From assembly GCF_000684975.1 (NCBI RefSeq), contig NZ_BAXZ01000003.1:434001-498000 (forward strand): a DNA stretch of 64,000 bases. The letters run 5' to 3'. Shown one piece after another: positions 42,132 to 51,172 of this stretch. Numbering within the stretch: the first letter of the stretch is position 1; every line of letters starts with the position of its first letter. The notes below the pieces were generated by a model. The model was not told the DNA's origin. It did not search any database and saw only the letters and a program-made list of their open reading frames with translations. The position numbers and the translations under genes are program-made. This DNA is from Paraburkholderia acidipaludis NBRC 101816 (lineage in GTDB: Bacteria > Pseudomonadota > Gammaproteobacteria > Burkholderiales > Burkholderiaceae).

Positions 42132-43238
42132 ATGATTTTTCCGTACCGACTCGAAGCCCGCACGGCGCCGTCCCGCACGGTGCGCATTGCCGTGCCGCTG
42201 ATCGCCGCGCTGCTCACGCTCGCGATCGGCTTCCTGATCTTCGGCCTCGTCGGGCGCGATCCCCTGCAGGCCATGTATGCCTTCTTCATCGAGCCGCTTT
42301 CGACCATCAACGGCTGGTCCGAACTGCTGCTCAAGGCCTCGCCGCTGTGCCTCATTGCGCTCGGCCTCGCGGCCGGCTACCGCGCGAACGTCTGGAACAT
42401 CGGCGCGGAAGGGCAGATGGTGCTGGGCGGCATTGCGGCGAGCGGCGTGGCGATTTACTTCGACCAGTCCACGGGCGGGTGGATCCTGTTTCTCATGATG
42501 CTCGCGGGCGTGCTGGGCGGCATGGCCTGGGCCGCGATACCCGCGTGGCTCAAGAGCCGTTTCAACACGAACGAAATCCTCACGAGCCTGATGCTCACCT
42601 ACGTCGCCACGCAGCTTCTGATCTGGCTCGTGAGCGGTCCGTGGCGCGACCCGAACGGCATGAACTTTCCGCTTTCGGAGATGTTCAGCGGCGACGCGCT
42701 TTATCCGACCTTCGGCGGCGACTGGCGCATTCACTGGCTGCGCGGCACGCGCCTGAACGCTTCGATTTTCCTCACGCTCGTGGCTATTCTGCTCGTCTGG
42801 CTCTTCATGCGCCGCAGCTTCGCGGGCTACCGCATGAACGTGGGCGGGCTCGCGCCGCTCGCCGCCCGCTATGCCGGCTTCTCGGAGAAAAAGACGATCT
42901 GGATCTCGCTGCTGCTCTCCGGCGGCCTCGCCGGACTCGCTGGCATGGGCGAGATCGCGGGCCCGATCGGCCAGCTTCAGGCAACGTGGTCGCCGGGCTA
43001 CGGCTTCACGGCCATCATCGTCGCGTTCGTCGGGCGCCTGCATCCGCTGGGGATCGCGCTGGCCAGCCTTTTGATGGCGCTGCTCTATCTCGGCGGCGAG
43101 GCGGTGCAGACTTCGCTGCAGCTGCCGCAGGCGCTCTCGGGCGTGTTCCAGGGGCTGTTGCTGTTCTGCCTGCTCGGCGCCGATCTCTTCGTGAACTACC
43201 GCGTGCGCCGCCGTCATGCGGTCGCGGCGGGTCACTGA
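42132..43238 (+). CDS. ABC transporter permease (BMP-type importer, subunit 1)
   Basis: A 368-residue inner-membrane permease with about ten helices, of the branched-chain/ribose/nucleoside permease superfamily. Typical segments are I-A-L-G-L-A-A-G-Y-R-A-N-V-W-N-I-G-A-E-G and a late F-T-A-I-I-V-A-F-V-G-R. The N-terminal ATG at 42132 is 106 bases past the ATPase gene. It pairs with the following permease to form the channel. Confidence 0.92.
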   Translation: MIFPYRLEARTAPSRTVRIAVPLIAALLTLAIGFLIFGLVGRDPLQAMYAFFIEPLSTINGWSELLLKASPLCLIALGLAAGYRANVWNIGAEGQMVLGGIAASGVAIYFDQSTGGWILFLMMLAGVLGGMAWAAIPAWLKSRFNTNEILTSLMLTYVATQLLIWLVSGPWRDPNGMNFPLSEMFSGDALYPTFGGDWRIHWLRGTRLNASIFLTLVAILLVWLFMRRSFAGYRMNVGGLAPLAARYAGFSEKKTIWISLLLSGGLAGLAGMGEIAGPIGQLQATWSPGYGFTAIIVAFVGRLHPLGIALASLLMALLYLGGEAVQTSLQLPQALSGVFQGLLLFCLLGADLFVNYRVRRRHAVAAGH

Positions 43239-43268
43239 CTCCCGATTTCCGGATTCAAGCAAAACGAC

Positions 43269-44198
43269 ATGGATATCCAGCAAGCCAGTTCGCTCGCCTC
43301 GAGCGCCGTCACCGCCGCCATCCCGCTCATGTTCGCGGGGCTGGGCGAACTCGTCACCGAGAAGTCGGGCGTGCTCAACCTGGGCGTGGAAGGAATGATG
43401 CTGATGGGCGCCGTCTCCGGCTACGCCGTCACCACCATCACGGGCAATCCGTGGCTCGGCCTCGTCGCCGGGATCGCGGCCGGCATGGCGATGGCGCTGC
43501 TCTTCGGCTTTCTCACGCTGACCATGCTCGCCAACCAGGTCGCCACGGGACTCTCGCTTACGATCTTCGGCGTCGGGCTCTCGGCGTATGTCGGCAAGCC
43601 GTACAGTTCGGCGGCGAATGCGGCGACCATCGCCGCATGGCCGATTCCCGGGCTCTCGCATTTGCCCGTGCTCGGCCCGGCGCTCTTCAGCAACACGCCT
43701 GTCGATTACCTCGCATTCCTCATGTTTGCCGTCGTCGGCTGGTTTCTCTATCGCACGCGCGCGGGGCTCGTGCTGCGCTCGGTCGGCGAGTCGCCGCAGG
43801 TCGCGCATTCGGTGGGCTTTCCCGTGATCGGCGTGCGCTACGGCGCGACGCTCTTCGGCGGCGCCATGTCGGGGCTGGCCGGCGGCTACTACTCGATCGT
43901 GCAGCTGCACCTCTGGCAGGAGCAGATCACCGCCGGCCGCGGCTGGATCGCGCTCGCGCTCGTCGTGTTCGCGACCTGGCGGCCGGGGCGCCTGTTGATC
44001 GGCGCGCTGCTGTTCGGCGCGGTCACGGGCCTGCAGTTCTACGCGCAGGCCGTGGGCGTGCCCGTGCCGACGCAGTTTCTGGCGATGCTGCCATACGTGG
44101 CCACCATCGTCGTGCTCGTGCTCATCTCGCGCAATCCGAACACGATCCGGCTCAATGCGCCGGCCTCGCTCGGCAAGGCGTTTTTTGGGGCCGCCTAG
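43269..44198 (+). CDS. ABC transporter permease (BMP-type importer, subunit 2)
   Basis: A 309-residue permease with about eight to nine helices. The conserved stretch E-K-S-G-V-L-N-L-G-V-E-G-M-M-L is diagnostic of the second permease in nucleoside importers. A later G-W-I-A-L-A-L-V-V-F is also typical. It begins 30 bases after subunit 1. Confidence 0.93.
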   Translation: MDIQQASSLASSAVTAAIPLMFAGLGELVTEKSGVLNLGVEGMMLMGAVSGYAVTTITGNPWLGLVAGIAAGMAMALLFGFLTLTMLANQVATGLSLTIFGVGLSAYVGKPYSSAANAATIAAWPIPGLSHLPVLGPALFSNTPVDYLAFLMFAVVGWFLYRTRAGLVLRSVGESPQVAHSVGFPVIGVRYGATLFGGAMSGLAGGYYSIVQLHLWQEQITAGRGWIALALVVFATWRPGRLLIGALLFGAVTGLQFYAQAVGVPVPTQFLAMLPYVATIVVLVLISRNPNTIRLNAPASLGKAFFGAA

Positions 44199-44302
44199 GT
44201 GGGCGGCCCGGGCGCGGCGCCTGGAGCGGATCGCCCAGGGACCGATTGGCCGGGACATCAAAGAAGAACCGCAGTTTCCTCATCCACGACAGGAGATCCA
44301 CG

Positions 44303-45388
44303 ATGCAAAAAACCATCCTGACCGCTTTTGCCGTTGCCGCCGCGTGCGCAACGGCGGCGTTCGCCGCGCCGGCGCAGGCCGCCGACGTGCCGGGCGTCGC
44401 GTTCGTCTATCTCGGCAATCCGGGCGATGCCGGCTGGACCTACGCGCACGATCAGGGCTCCAAGATGGCCGAGGCGAAGTTCGGCGACAAGATCAAGATC
44501 ACGCGCATCGAGAACGTGCCCGAGTCGGCCGACTCCGAACGCGTGTTCCGCGATCTGGCGAGCAAGGGCAACAAGATCATCTTCGGTTCGAGCTTCGGCT
44601 ACCAGGACTTCGAGCTGAAGGTCGCGAAGGACTTCCCCGACACCGTGTTCCTGCACGCGACGGGCTACAAGAAAGCGCCGAACTTCGGCACCTATGACGT
44701 GCGCATGTACCAGGGCGCGTATCTCGCGGGCGTCGCGGCCGGCTATGCGACGAAGACGAATACGCTCGGCTTCGTGGCTTCGGTGCCGATCCCCGAGGTG
44801 GTGCGCAACATCAACGCGTACACGCTCGGCGCGCGCTCGGTGAATCCGAAGGTCCACACGAAGGTCATCTGGATCAACAGCTGGTTCGATCCGGGCAAGG
44901 AGAAGCAGGCGGCCGAGACGCTGATCGGCCAGGGCGCCGATGTGCTGCTGCAGAACACCGACTCGAGCGCGACGCTCGCGACGGCTGAAGAGAAGCACGT
45001 CCATGCGTTCGGCTGGGACTCGAACATGGCGAAGTTCGGCCCGCACGCGCATCTGGGTTCGGTGGAGGGCAACTGGGGCGTGTACTACGTGGCCGCGATC
45101 CAGCAGGTGCTGGACGGCAAGTGGAAGAACGACCCGGTGTGGTGGGGCATCCCGCAGAAGGCCGTCGATCTGGGCGACGTGAACACGACCGAACTTTCCG
45201 CCGACGCGGTGAAGGCCGTCGACGCGAAGCGCCAGGCGATCGCAAGCGGCAAGTGGGACGTCTTCACGGGCCCGATCAAGGACCAGACGGGCGCCGTCAA
45301 GGTGCCGGCCGGCAAGGCGCTGACCGATCCGGAACTGCAGCGCCTGAACTGGTACGTGGAAGGCGTGGACGGCTCGCTGCCGAAGTAA
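44303..45388 (+). CDS. BMP-family substrate-binding lipoprotein-like protein
   Basis: A 361-residue periplasmic binding protein. It has a signal peptide (K-K/Q-K-T, hydrophobic 5-22, A-Q-A-A-D cleavage near 27) and the BMP/PnrA fold (V-A-F-V-Y-L-G-N-P-G-D-A-G-W-T-Y near 32-47). No lipobox cysteine is evident, so it is probably soluble. Relatives bind purine nucleosides or purine bases, which suits the surrounding catabolic cluster. AGGAGATCC precedes the ATG. It ends the operon before a strong terminator. Confidence 0.92.
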   Translation: MQKTILTAFAVAAACATAAFAAPAQAADVPGVAFVYLGNPGDAGWTYAHDQGSKMAEAKFGDKIKITRIENVPESADSERVFRDLASKGNKIIFGSSFGYQDFELKVAKDFPDTVFLHATGYKKAPNFGTYDVRMYQGAYLAGVAAGYATKTNTLGFVASVPIPEVVRNINAYTLGARSVNPKVHTKVIWINSWFDPGKEKQAAETLIGQGADVLLQNTDSSATLATAEEKHVHAFGWDSNMAKFGPHAHLGSVEGNWGVYYVAAIQQVLDGKWKNDPVWWGIPQKAVDLGDVNTTELSADAVKAVDAKRQAIASGKWDVFTGPIKDQTGAVKVPAGKALTDPELQRLNWYVEGVDGSLPK

Positions 45389-45414
45389 GCGCTGCGCACG
45401 CAGCATGCACGGCG

Positions 45415-45455
45415 CGGCCGCGCCAAGCCTTCGGGCTTGCGCGGCCGTTTTGTTT
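45415..45455 (+). terminator. Rho-independent terminator after the BMP importer operon
   Basis: A long GC-rich stem around a TTCG loop (45430-45433), with arms 45415-45429 and 45434-45447, then TTTTGTTT. Confidence 0.88.
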
Positions 45456-45502
45456 GTGCTGGCCGATGTCGTGCGAGGGGGAGCCGCGGTGCGCGGCCGG
45501 CG

Positions 45503-45712
45503 TCAATCGTCGATGCGCAGCCCGACCTTGATCGTGACCTGCCAGCGCGTGATCTTGTCGTCCTCGATGAGGCCGCGTGTTTCTGTCACCTCGAACCAGT
45601 GCAGGTGGCGCAGCGTCTTCGAGGCGCGCGCGATCGCGCAGCGAACGGCGTCGTCGCTCGATTCCGTGGACGAACCGGTAAGTTCGATCTGCTTGTAGAC
45701 GTGGTCGTTCAT
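45503..45712 (-). CDS. Dodecin flavin-binding protein
   Basis: A 69-residue protein matching dodecin: V-Y-K-Q-I-E-L-T-G-S-S near 5-15, then A-I-x-x-A-x-x-T-L-R-H-L-H-W-F-E-V near 31-47, and W-Q-V-T-I-K-V-G-L. Dodecins form 12-subunit shells that store or buffer flavin. The tryptophan that stacks on flavin is W43 here. The start ATG at 45712 fits the normal length; a longer open frame upstream is not homologous. No functional link to neighbours is evident. Confidence 0.9.
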   Translation of the reverse strand: MNDHVYKQIELTGSSTESSDDAVRCAIARASKTLRHLHWFEVTETRGLIEDDKITRWQVTIKVGLRIDD

Positions 45713-45832
45713 CGTGGGGTCTCCTCGCGGTGGGTTAAGGCGGGTATCAGTCGAGTATAGGCAATCGAAGGCCGGTATCATGGCGCTCCGGCCCGCGGGC
45801 CAGGCCAACGAGGCAGAGGAGACGGCGAAACG

Positions 45833-46738
45833 ATGGACAGGCAGGAGCTGGGATTTTGCGGACCGGGGCTGATGGGCGCGCCGATGATCCGCCATCTGCT
45901 GCGGGTGGGTCACGCGGTGCAGGTCTGGAACCGGACGCCCGCGAAAGCCGAGGCGTTGGCCGCCGACGGCGCACGGGTCGCGGCCACGCCGCGCGAGCTG
46001 GCGCAGGGCGCCGACGTCGTGTTGCTATGCGTGGCTGACGCGGCGGCGGTCGAATCCGTGGTGTTCGGCGCGGACGGGCTGCTCGACGAGCGCGCGGGTT
46101 CGGCCGGGCGCCCGCGCGTGCGCTGCATCATCGATCATTCGAGCATTCCGCCGGACGCCACGCGCGCGCTTGCGGCACGGGCGGCGGCGCTCGGCGTGGG
46201 CTGGGTCGACGCGCCGGTTTCCGGCGGCGTGGGCGGCGCGCAGGCCGGCACGCTCGCGATCATGGCGGGCGGCGCGGATACCGACGTCGCGGCCGTGGCG
46301 CCCATCCTCGCCGCCTACGCGGCGCGCGTGACCCACATGGGCGCCGTGGGCGCGGGCCAGACGACCAAGCTGTGCAACCAGGCGATCGTCACGGCGACGG
46401 TGGCCGCCATTGCCGAGGCCGTGAGCCTCGCGCGGCGCAGCGGCATCGACGCCGCGAATTTGCCCGAGGCGCTCGCGGGCGGCTGGGCCGACTCGGTGCT
46501 GCTGCGCACCTTCGTGCCGCGCATGACGCAGGACGGCCTCGCACCGATCGGCGCGCTGAAGACGTTCCAGAAGGACGTGGATACGGTGGCCGCCGCCGCG
46601 CAGCAAACCGGCACGCCGATGCCGGTTGCCGGCACGGTCCAGCAATTGCTGCGGCTCGCCGCGGCGATGGGGCTCGCGGAGGCCGACTTTTCGGGTTTCA
46701 TCGACGTGTTGCAGACGGAACGTAGCATGCCGCAGTGA
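45833..46738 (+). CDS. 3-hydroxyisobutyrate dehydrogenase-family NAD(P) oxidoreductase
   Basis: A 301-residue beta-hydroxyacid dehydrogenase. It has the dinucleotide loop G-P-G-L-M-G-A-P-M near 10-18, the substrate-binding D-A-P-V-S-G-G near 126-132, and the catalytic lysine in G-A-G-Q-T-T-K-L-C-N-Q. Family members reduce tartronate semialdehyde (GarR/GlxR) or oxidise 3-hydroxyisobutyrate. The first would fit glyoxylate use from the purine cluster nearby, but no glyoxylate carboligase gene is in view, so the substrate stays open. Confidence 0.85.
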   Translation: MDRQELGFCGPGLMGAPMIRHLLRVGHAVQVWNRTPAKAEALAADGARVAATPRELAQGADVVLLCVADAAAVESVVFGADGLLDERAGSAGRPRVRCIIDHSSIPPDATRALAARAAALGVGWVDAPVSGGVGGAQAGTLAIMAGGADTDVAAVAPILAAYAARVTHMGAVGAGQTTKLCNQAIVTATVAAIAEAVSLARRSGIDAANLPEALAGGWADSVLLRTFVPRMTQDGLAPIGALKTFQKDVDTVAAAAQQTGTPMPVAGTVQQLLRLAAAMGLAEADFSGFIDVLQTERSMPQ

Positions 46739-46893
46739 CGGGCGAGGGGCACGGGCGGCCGGATGCGATCCGGCCCCAAACTACTCTCCGAGCCGCCGTC
46801 AGCCGCGTTCCCGCGCCGGCTGGCACTCGCCCGCGAACTGACATAACCTGATAAAATTACAGGTTTTTCTCGCTCTATTTTCCGGGACGCGCT

Positions 46894-48486
46894 GTGCTCT
46901 CTACCGCCAACATCACCATGCAATTCGGGCCGAAGCCCTTGTTCGAGAACATCTCGGTCAAATTCGGCGAAGGCAACCGCTATGGCCTGATCGGCGCGAA
47001 CGGTTGCGGCAAGTCCACGTTCATGAAGATCCTGGGCGGCGACCTCGAGCAAAGCTCGGGCACCGTGATCCTCGAGCCGAACGTGCGTCTGGGCAAGCTG
47101 CGCCAGGACCAGTTCGCGTACGAAGACGTGCGCGTGCTCGACGTCGTCATGATGGGCCACACCGAAATGTGGGCCGCGATGACCGAGCGCGACGCGATCT
47201 ACGCGAACCCCGAGGCCACCGACGACGACTACATGCACGCCGCCGAACTCGAAGCGAAATTCGCCGAGTACGACGGCTACACGGCCGAAGCGCACGCGGG
47301 CGAGCTGCTGCTCGGCATCGGCATCGGCACGGAATTCCACAACGGGCCGATGAGCGGCGTGGCGCCGGGCTGGAAGCTGCGCGTGCTGCTCGCGCAGGCG
47401 CTGTTCTCGAAGCCGGACGTGCTGCTGCTCGACGAACCGACCAACAACCTCGACATCAATTCGATCCGCTGGCTGGAAGATGTTCTGAACGAGTACAACT
47501 CGACCATGATCATCATCTCCCACGATCGACACTTCCTGAACCAGGTCTGCACGCACATGGCGGACATGGACTACGGCACGCTGAAGGTATGGCCGGGCAA
47601 CTACGACGACTACATGCTGGCGTCGGCGCAGGCGCGCGAGCGTCAGCAGGCTGCGAACCAGAAGGCGAAGGAGCGCGTGGCCGACCTGCAGGACTTCGTG
47701 CGCCGCTTCTCGGCGAACAAGTCCAAGGCGCGCCAGGCCACCAGCCGTCTGAAGATGATCGACAAGATCAAGATCGAGGAATTCAAGCCGTCGTCGCGCC
47801 AGAACCCGTTCATTCGCTTCGAGTTCGAGAAGAAGCTGCACAACATCGTCGTGGTCGCGGAAGAGATCACGAAGACCTACGAGCGCCGCATTTTCAACAA
47901 GTTCAGCATCAGCGTGCAGCCGGGCGAGCGTATCGCGATCATCGGCGAGAACGGCGCGGGCAAGACCACGCTGCTGCGCTCGCTGCTTGGCAACCTGGCC
48001 GTCGACAACGGTTCGGTGAAGTGGGCCGAAAACGCGAATGTGGGCTACATGCCGCAGGACACGTACGAAGAGTTCCCGAGCGACGTCACGCTGATGGACT
48101 GGATCGACCAGTACCGCCAGGAAGGCGACGACGAGCAGTCGGTGCGCGGCACGCTGGGCCGTCTGCTGTTCAACGCCGACGATATCCGCAAGTCGGTGAA
48201 GGTGCTCTCGGGCGGCGAGAAAGGGCGCATGATCTGGGGCAAGCTGATGCTCGGCCGCCACAACGTGCTGCTGATGGACGAGCCGACCAACCACATGGAC
48301 ATGGAATCGATCGAGTCGCTGCAGATCGCGCTCGAGAAGTTCGAAGGCACGCTGGTGTTCGTGTCCCACGACCGCGAGTTCGTGAACGGCCTGGCCAATC
48401 GCATCATCGAGGTCAAGACCGACGGCAAGATCAACGACTACAGCGGCAATTACGAGGACTTCCTTGCGAGCCAGGGGCTGCATTGA
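46894..48486 (+). CDS. ybiT: ABC-F family ATPase YbiT
   Basis: A 530-residue soluble protein with two ATPase domains and no membrane part. Walker A motifs are G-A-N-G-C-G-K-S-T near 34-42 and G-E-N-G-A-G-K-T-T in the second half. The first signature is the YbiT-type M-S-G-V-A-P-G-W-K-L and the second is L-S-G-G-E-K-G-R. ABC-F proteins act on the ribosome during translation. The start is a GTG at 46894. Length equals the E. coli protein. Confidence 0.93.
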   Translation: MLSTANITMQFGPKPLFENISVKFGEGNRYGLIGANGCGKSTFMKILGGDLEQSSGTVILEPNVRLGKLRQDQFAYEDVRVLDVVMMGHTEMWAAMTERDAIYANPEATDDDYMHAAELEAKFAEYDGYTAEAHAGELLLGIGIGTEFHNGPMSGVAPGWKLRVLLAQALFSKPDVLLLDEPTNNLDINSIRWLEDVLNEYNSTMIIISHDRHFLNQVCTHMADMDYGTLKVWPGNYDDYMLASAQARERQQAANQKAKERVADLQDFVRRFSANKSKARQATSRLKMIDKIKIEEFKPSSRQNPFIRFEFEKKLHNIVVVAEEITKTYERRIFNKFSISVQPGERIAIIGENGAGKTTLLRSLLGNLAVDNGSVKWAENANVGYMPQDTYEEFPSDVTLMDWIDQYRQEGDDEQSVRGTLGRLLFNADDIRKSVKVLSGGEKGRMIWGKLMLGRHNVLLMDEPTNHMDMESIESLQIALEKFEGTLVFVSHDREFVNGLANRIIEVKTDGKINDYSGNYEDFLASQGLH

Positions 48487-48546
48487 GTTCCCCGCATTGA
48501 GTTTCGCGCATTGAGTGTCGATTACTGATCGACGCTTGAAATAAAA

Positions 48547-48582
48547 ACGGGCGACGCATCATGCGTCGCCCGTTGTGTTTTT
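48547..48582. terminator. Bidirectional terminator between ybiT and a convergent gene
   Basis: A perfect 13-base stem (48547-48559 and 48561-48573) is flanked by ATAAAAA on the left and a T-rich run on the right, so it can serve both convergent genes. Confidence 0.88.
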
Positions 48583-48599
48583 GGCGGGGCGCGGGACGT

Positions 48600-49340
48600 T
48601 CAGTCGCTGTACTGCATGCCCTTGGGCAAGTCGTATTTGCCGTTGCGGTATTCGAGCGTGAAGCTCGTGCGCTTTGCCGCCTTCGTGTCGTCCTTGCAGT
48701 CGCCGTTGCGGACCGTGTTGACCGTATCGGAGGACTTCTCCGTGCCCTTCAGCACCGCGTAGCCTTCTTTGCCCGCGGGGCCGAGGTCGAGCGTGCGCGT
48801 CGTATTGTTGAAGGTGCCCGCGCAGTTGCCGTCCCACTCGCCGCCCGAATTTTCCACGATCAGGCGGTCGAGGACCGTGCGCAGGCTTTGACCGTCAACT
48901 ACATACAGGCTCAGTGCCGTTTGCTCGAACGGATCGACGCGCGACGAACCTTCATGGGTCACGCGCACGCCGAACGCGCGGTTCTGCGGCGTGAGCTGAT
49001 AGCGCGCCGTGTCGAGCGCCAGACCGGAAAATCTGATGGCGTCATAGGAGATTGCCGACTTCTGGAACTGATGCGCGATGATCGTGCCCGTTGCCGTGTC
49101 CGCAACCAGGACTTCGAGGTCGTCGGTGCCCGCGTCGTCGCTGTTGTTCTTCTGCGGCAACGGCAGCGCCGCGATCGTCAGCGCCTCATTGGCGGGCCAC
49201 ACCTTGCAAACGGCGTGATCCGTATCGAGCGTGCGGCCCGGATGCAGTTGCGCGGTCCACTTCTGGAAGTTGTCCTCGCAGCCCGCATGGGCAAATAGCG
49301 GCGCAAGGCCAACGACAAGACAGCACAGGGTACGTTTCAT
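48600..49340 (-). CDS. Secreted hypothetical protein
   Basis: A 246-residue protein that I do not recognise. It has a clear signal peptide (M-K-R-T-L, hydrophobic core, cleavage after A-H-A near 19). The mature part has four widely spaced cysteines (C-E-D-N at the start, A-V-C-K, N-C-A-G, G-D-C-K) that could form disulfides in the periplasm, and no membrane helix. The start at 49340 is chosen because it begins the signal peptide; the open frame extends 25 codons upstream. It converges with ybiT. Confidence 0.75.
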   Translation of the reverse strand: MKRTLCCLVVGLAPLFAHAGCEDNFQKWTAQLHPGRTLDTDHAVCKVWPANEALTIAALPLPQKNNSDDAGTDDLEVLVADTATGTIIAHQFQKSAISYDAIRFSGLALDTARYQLTPQNRAFGVRVTHEGSSRVDPFEQTALSLYVVDGQSLRTVLDRLIVENSGGEWDGNCAGTFNNTTRTLDLGPAGKEGYAVLKGTEKSSDTVNTVRNGDCKDDTKAAKRTSFTLEYRNGKYDLPKGMQYSD

Positions 49341-49572
49341 GAAGCTCGAAAGGGGAGTGAAGGAGCGTGCCAGTATAAGGGCTCGACCAAAACGAACCGT
49401 CGAATGTGCGCACACCTTCCGTAAGCGTCAACCACGTTAGAATGCGGGATCAGCGCGTCCCGTTTACGAGCCGCGAAAACTGACGCGCCGGGACGCACAC
49501 ATACGGAGCTTTGCATGCGATGGCAGTAAGCGCTCAAGCTCAAACTGCCGTCGACAGACAGGAGACATACGC

Positions 49573-51006
49573 ATGAACCAGTTCGATCAGCTCTACATCA
49601 ACGGCCAATGGGTCGCGCCGCACGGCAAGGGCACGATCGACGTCTACGATTCGGGCACCGAGGCCGTCATGGGCCGCATTCCCGAAGGCAACGAAGCCGA
49701 CGCCGAAGCCGCCATCGCGGCCGCGCGCGCCGCTTTCGACGGCTGGGCCGCCACGCCCGCCGTGGAGCGGGGCGCCATTCTGCAAAAGATCGCCGACAAC
49801 CTCAAAGCCCGCACCGACCAGCTGGCGCAACTCATCGCGGGCGAAGTGGGCATGCCGCTCAAGCTCGCCCGTGCGATCCAGGTGGGCGGCCCCGTGTATA
49901 ACTGGGGCGCCTACGCGAAGCTCGCGAGCGAGTTCCAGTACGAGGAGCGCGTGGGCAATTCGCTCGTCGTGCGCGAGCCGGTGGGCGTGGTCGCGGCCAT
50001 CACGCCGTGGAACTATCCGCTCAACCAGATCACGCTCAAGGTCGCGGCCGCTCTAGCCGCCGGCTGTACCGTCGTGCTCAAGCCGTCCGAGGTCGCGCCG
50101 CTCAATGCCTTCGTGCTCGCCGAAGCGATCCACGAAGCGGGCCTGCCCGCCGGCGTGTTCAATCTCGTGACGGGCTACGGCCCGGTGGTCGGCGAGCTGA
50201 TGGCGCGTCACCCGCAGGTCGACATGGTTTCGTTCACGGGCTCGACGCGCGCGGGCAAGCGCGTTTCCGAAGTGGCCTCCGCAACGGTCAAGCGCGTGGC
50301 GCTCGAGTTGGGCGGCAAGTCGGCCTCGGTCGTGCTCGACGACGCCGATCTCGCGGCCGCGGTGAAGGGCACCGTGGGCGCGTGCTTCCTGAATTCGGGG
50401 CAGACCTGCTCGGCGCACACGCGCATGATCGTGCCCGAGTCGCGCTACGAGGAAGCGCGGGCACTTGCCAAGGAAGCCGTCGAGGCTTACACCGTGGGCG
50501 ACCCGCGCGACGAGAAGGCGAAGCTCGGCCCGCTTGCCTCGAAGGTTCAGCAGGAGCGCGTGCAGCACTATATCGACCGTGGCATTGCCGACGGCGCCGA
50601 ACTCGTGACGGGCGGCCCGGGCCTGCCTGATGGCGTGACGAAGGGCTTCTTCGTGAAACCCACCGTGTTCGGCCGCGTGCCCCGCAACGCGGCCATCGCG
50701 CAGGAGGAAATCTTCGGGCCGGTGCTCACGATCCTCACGGCAAAGGACGAGGACGATGCCGTCGCCATCGCCAACGATTCGCTCTACGGACTCGGCGGCG
50801 CGGTCTGGGCGGGCAGCGACGAGCGCGCCATGCGGGTGGCGCGGCGTATCCGCACCGGTCAGATCGACATCAACGGCGGCACGTGGAACATGGCTGCGCC
50901 GTTTGGCGGCTTCAAGCAGTCGGGGCACGGTCGCGAGAACGGCGTGTACGGGCTCGAAGAATATCTCGAGTACAAGTCGATGCAGTTCAAGGCGCCGAAA
51001 GCCTGA
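49573..51006 (+). CDS. NAD(P)-dependent aldehyde dehydrogenase
   Basis: A 477-residue enzyme of the aldehyde dehydrogenase superfamily. Catalytic Cys279 lies in N-S-G-Q-T-C-S, Glu245 in L-E-L-G-G-K, and P-W-N-Y is at 145-148. F-T-G-S-T-R-A-G near 221 is the nucleotide site. The substrate is not evident; relatives oxidise aliphatic aldehydes. ACAGGAGA lies before the start. It is monocistronic, with a strong terminator at 51066. Confidence 0.9.
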   Translation: MNQFDQLYINGQWVAPHGKGTIDVYDSGTEAVMGRIPEGNEADAEAAIAAARAAFDGWAATPAVERGAILQKIADNLKARTDQLAQLIAGEVGMPLKLARAIQVGGPVYNWGAYAKLASEFQYEERVGNSLVVREPVGVVAAITPWNYPLNQITLKVAAALAAGCTVVLKPSEVAPLNAFVLAEAIHEAGLPAGVFNLVTGYGPVVGELMARHPQVDMVSFTGSTRAGKRVSEVASATVKRVALELGGKSASVVLDDADLAAAVKGTVGACFLNSGQTCSAHTRMIVPESRYEEARALAKEAVEAYTVGDPRDEKAKLGPLASKVQQERVQHYIDRGIADGAELVTGGPGLPDGVTKGFFVKPTVFGRVPRNAAIAQEEIFGPVLTILTAKDEDDAVAIANDSLYGLGGAVWAGSDERAMRVARRIRTGQIDINGGTWNMAAPFGGFKQSGHGRENGVYGLEEYLEYKSMQFKAPKA

Positions 51007-51065
51007 GCCAGCAGATTTTGGTGGCACTGCAAATAGTTTCGCGCAGTGCGTTGATTGATGTCATG

Positions 51066-51100
51066 AATGCGGTCACCTTGGCGGGTGACCGCATTTTTTA
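51066..51100 (+). terminator. Rho-independent terminator after aldehyde dehydrogenase
   Basis: A perfect 12-base stem (51066-51077 and 51084-51095) with a TTGGCG loop and a T7 tract (51094-51100). Confidence 0.9.
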
Positions 51101-51172
51101 TTGATATAGCGCAAGCTCGTCTGTCGGCGGCGCGCGACCATGGATGGTTTGCAACCAACAACGCGGGTCACC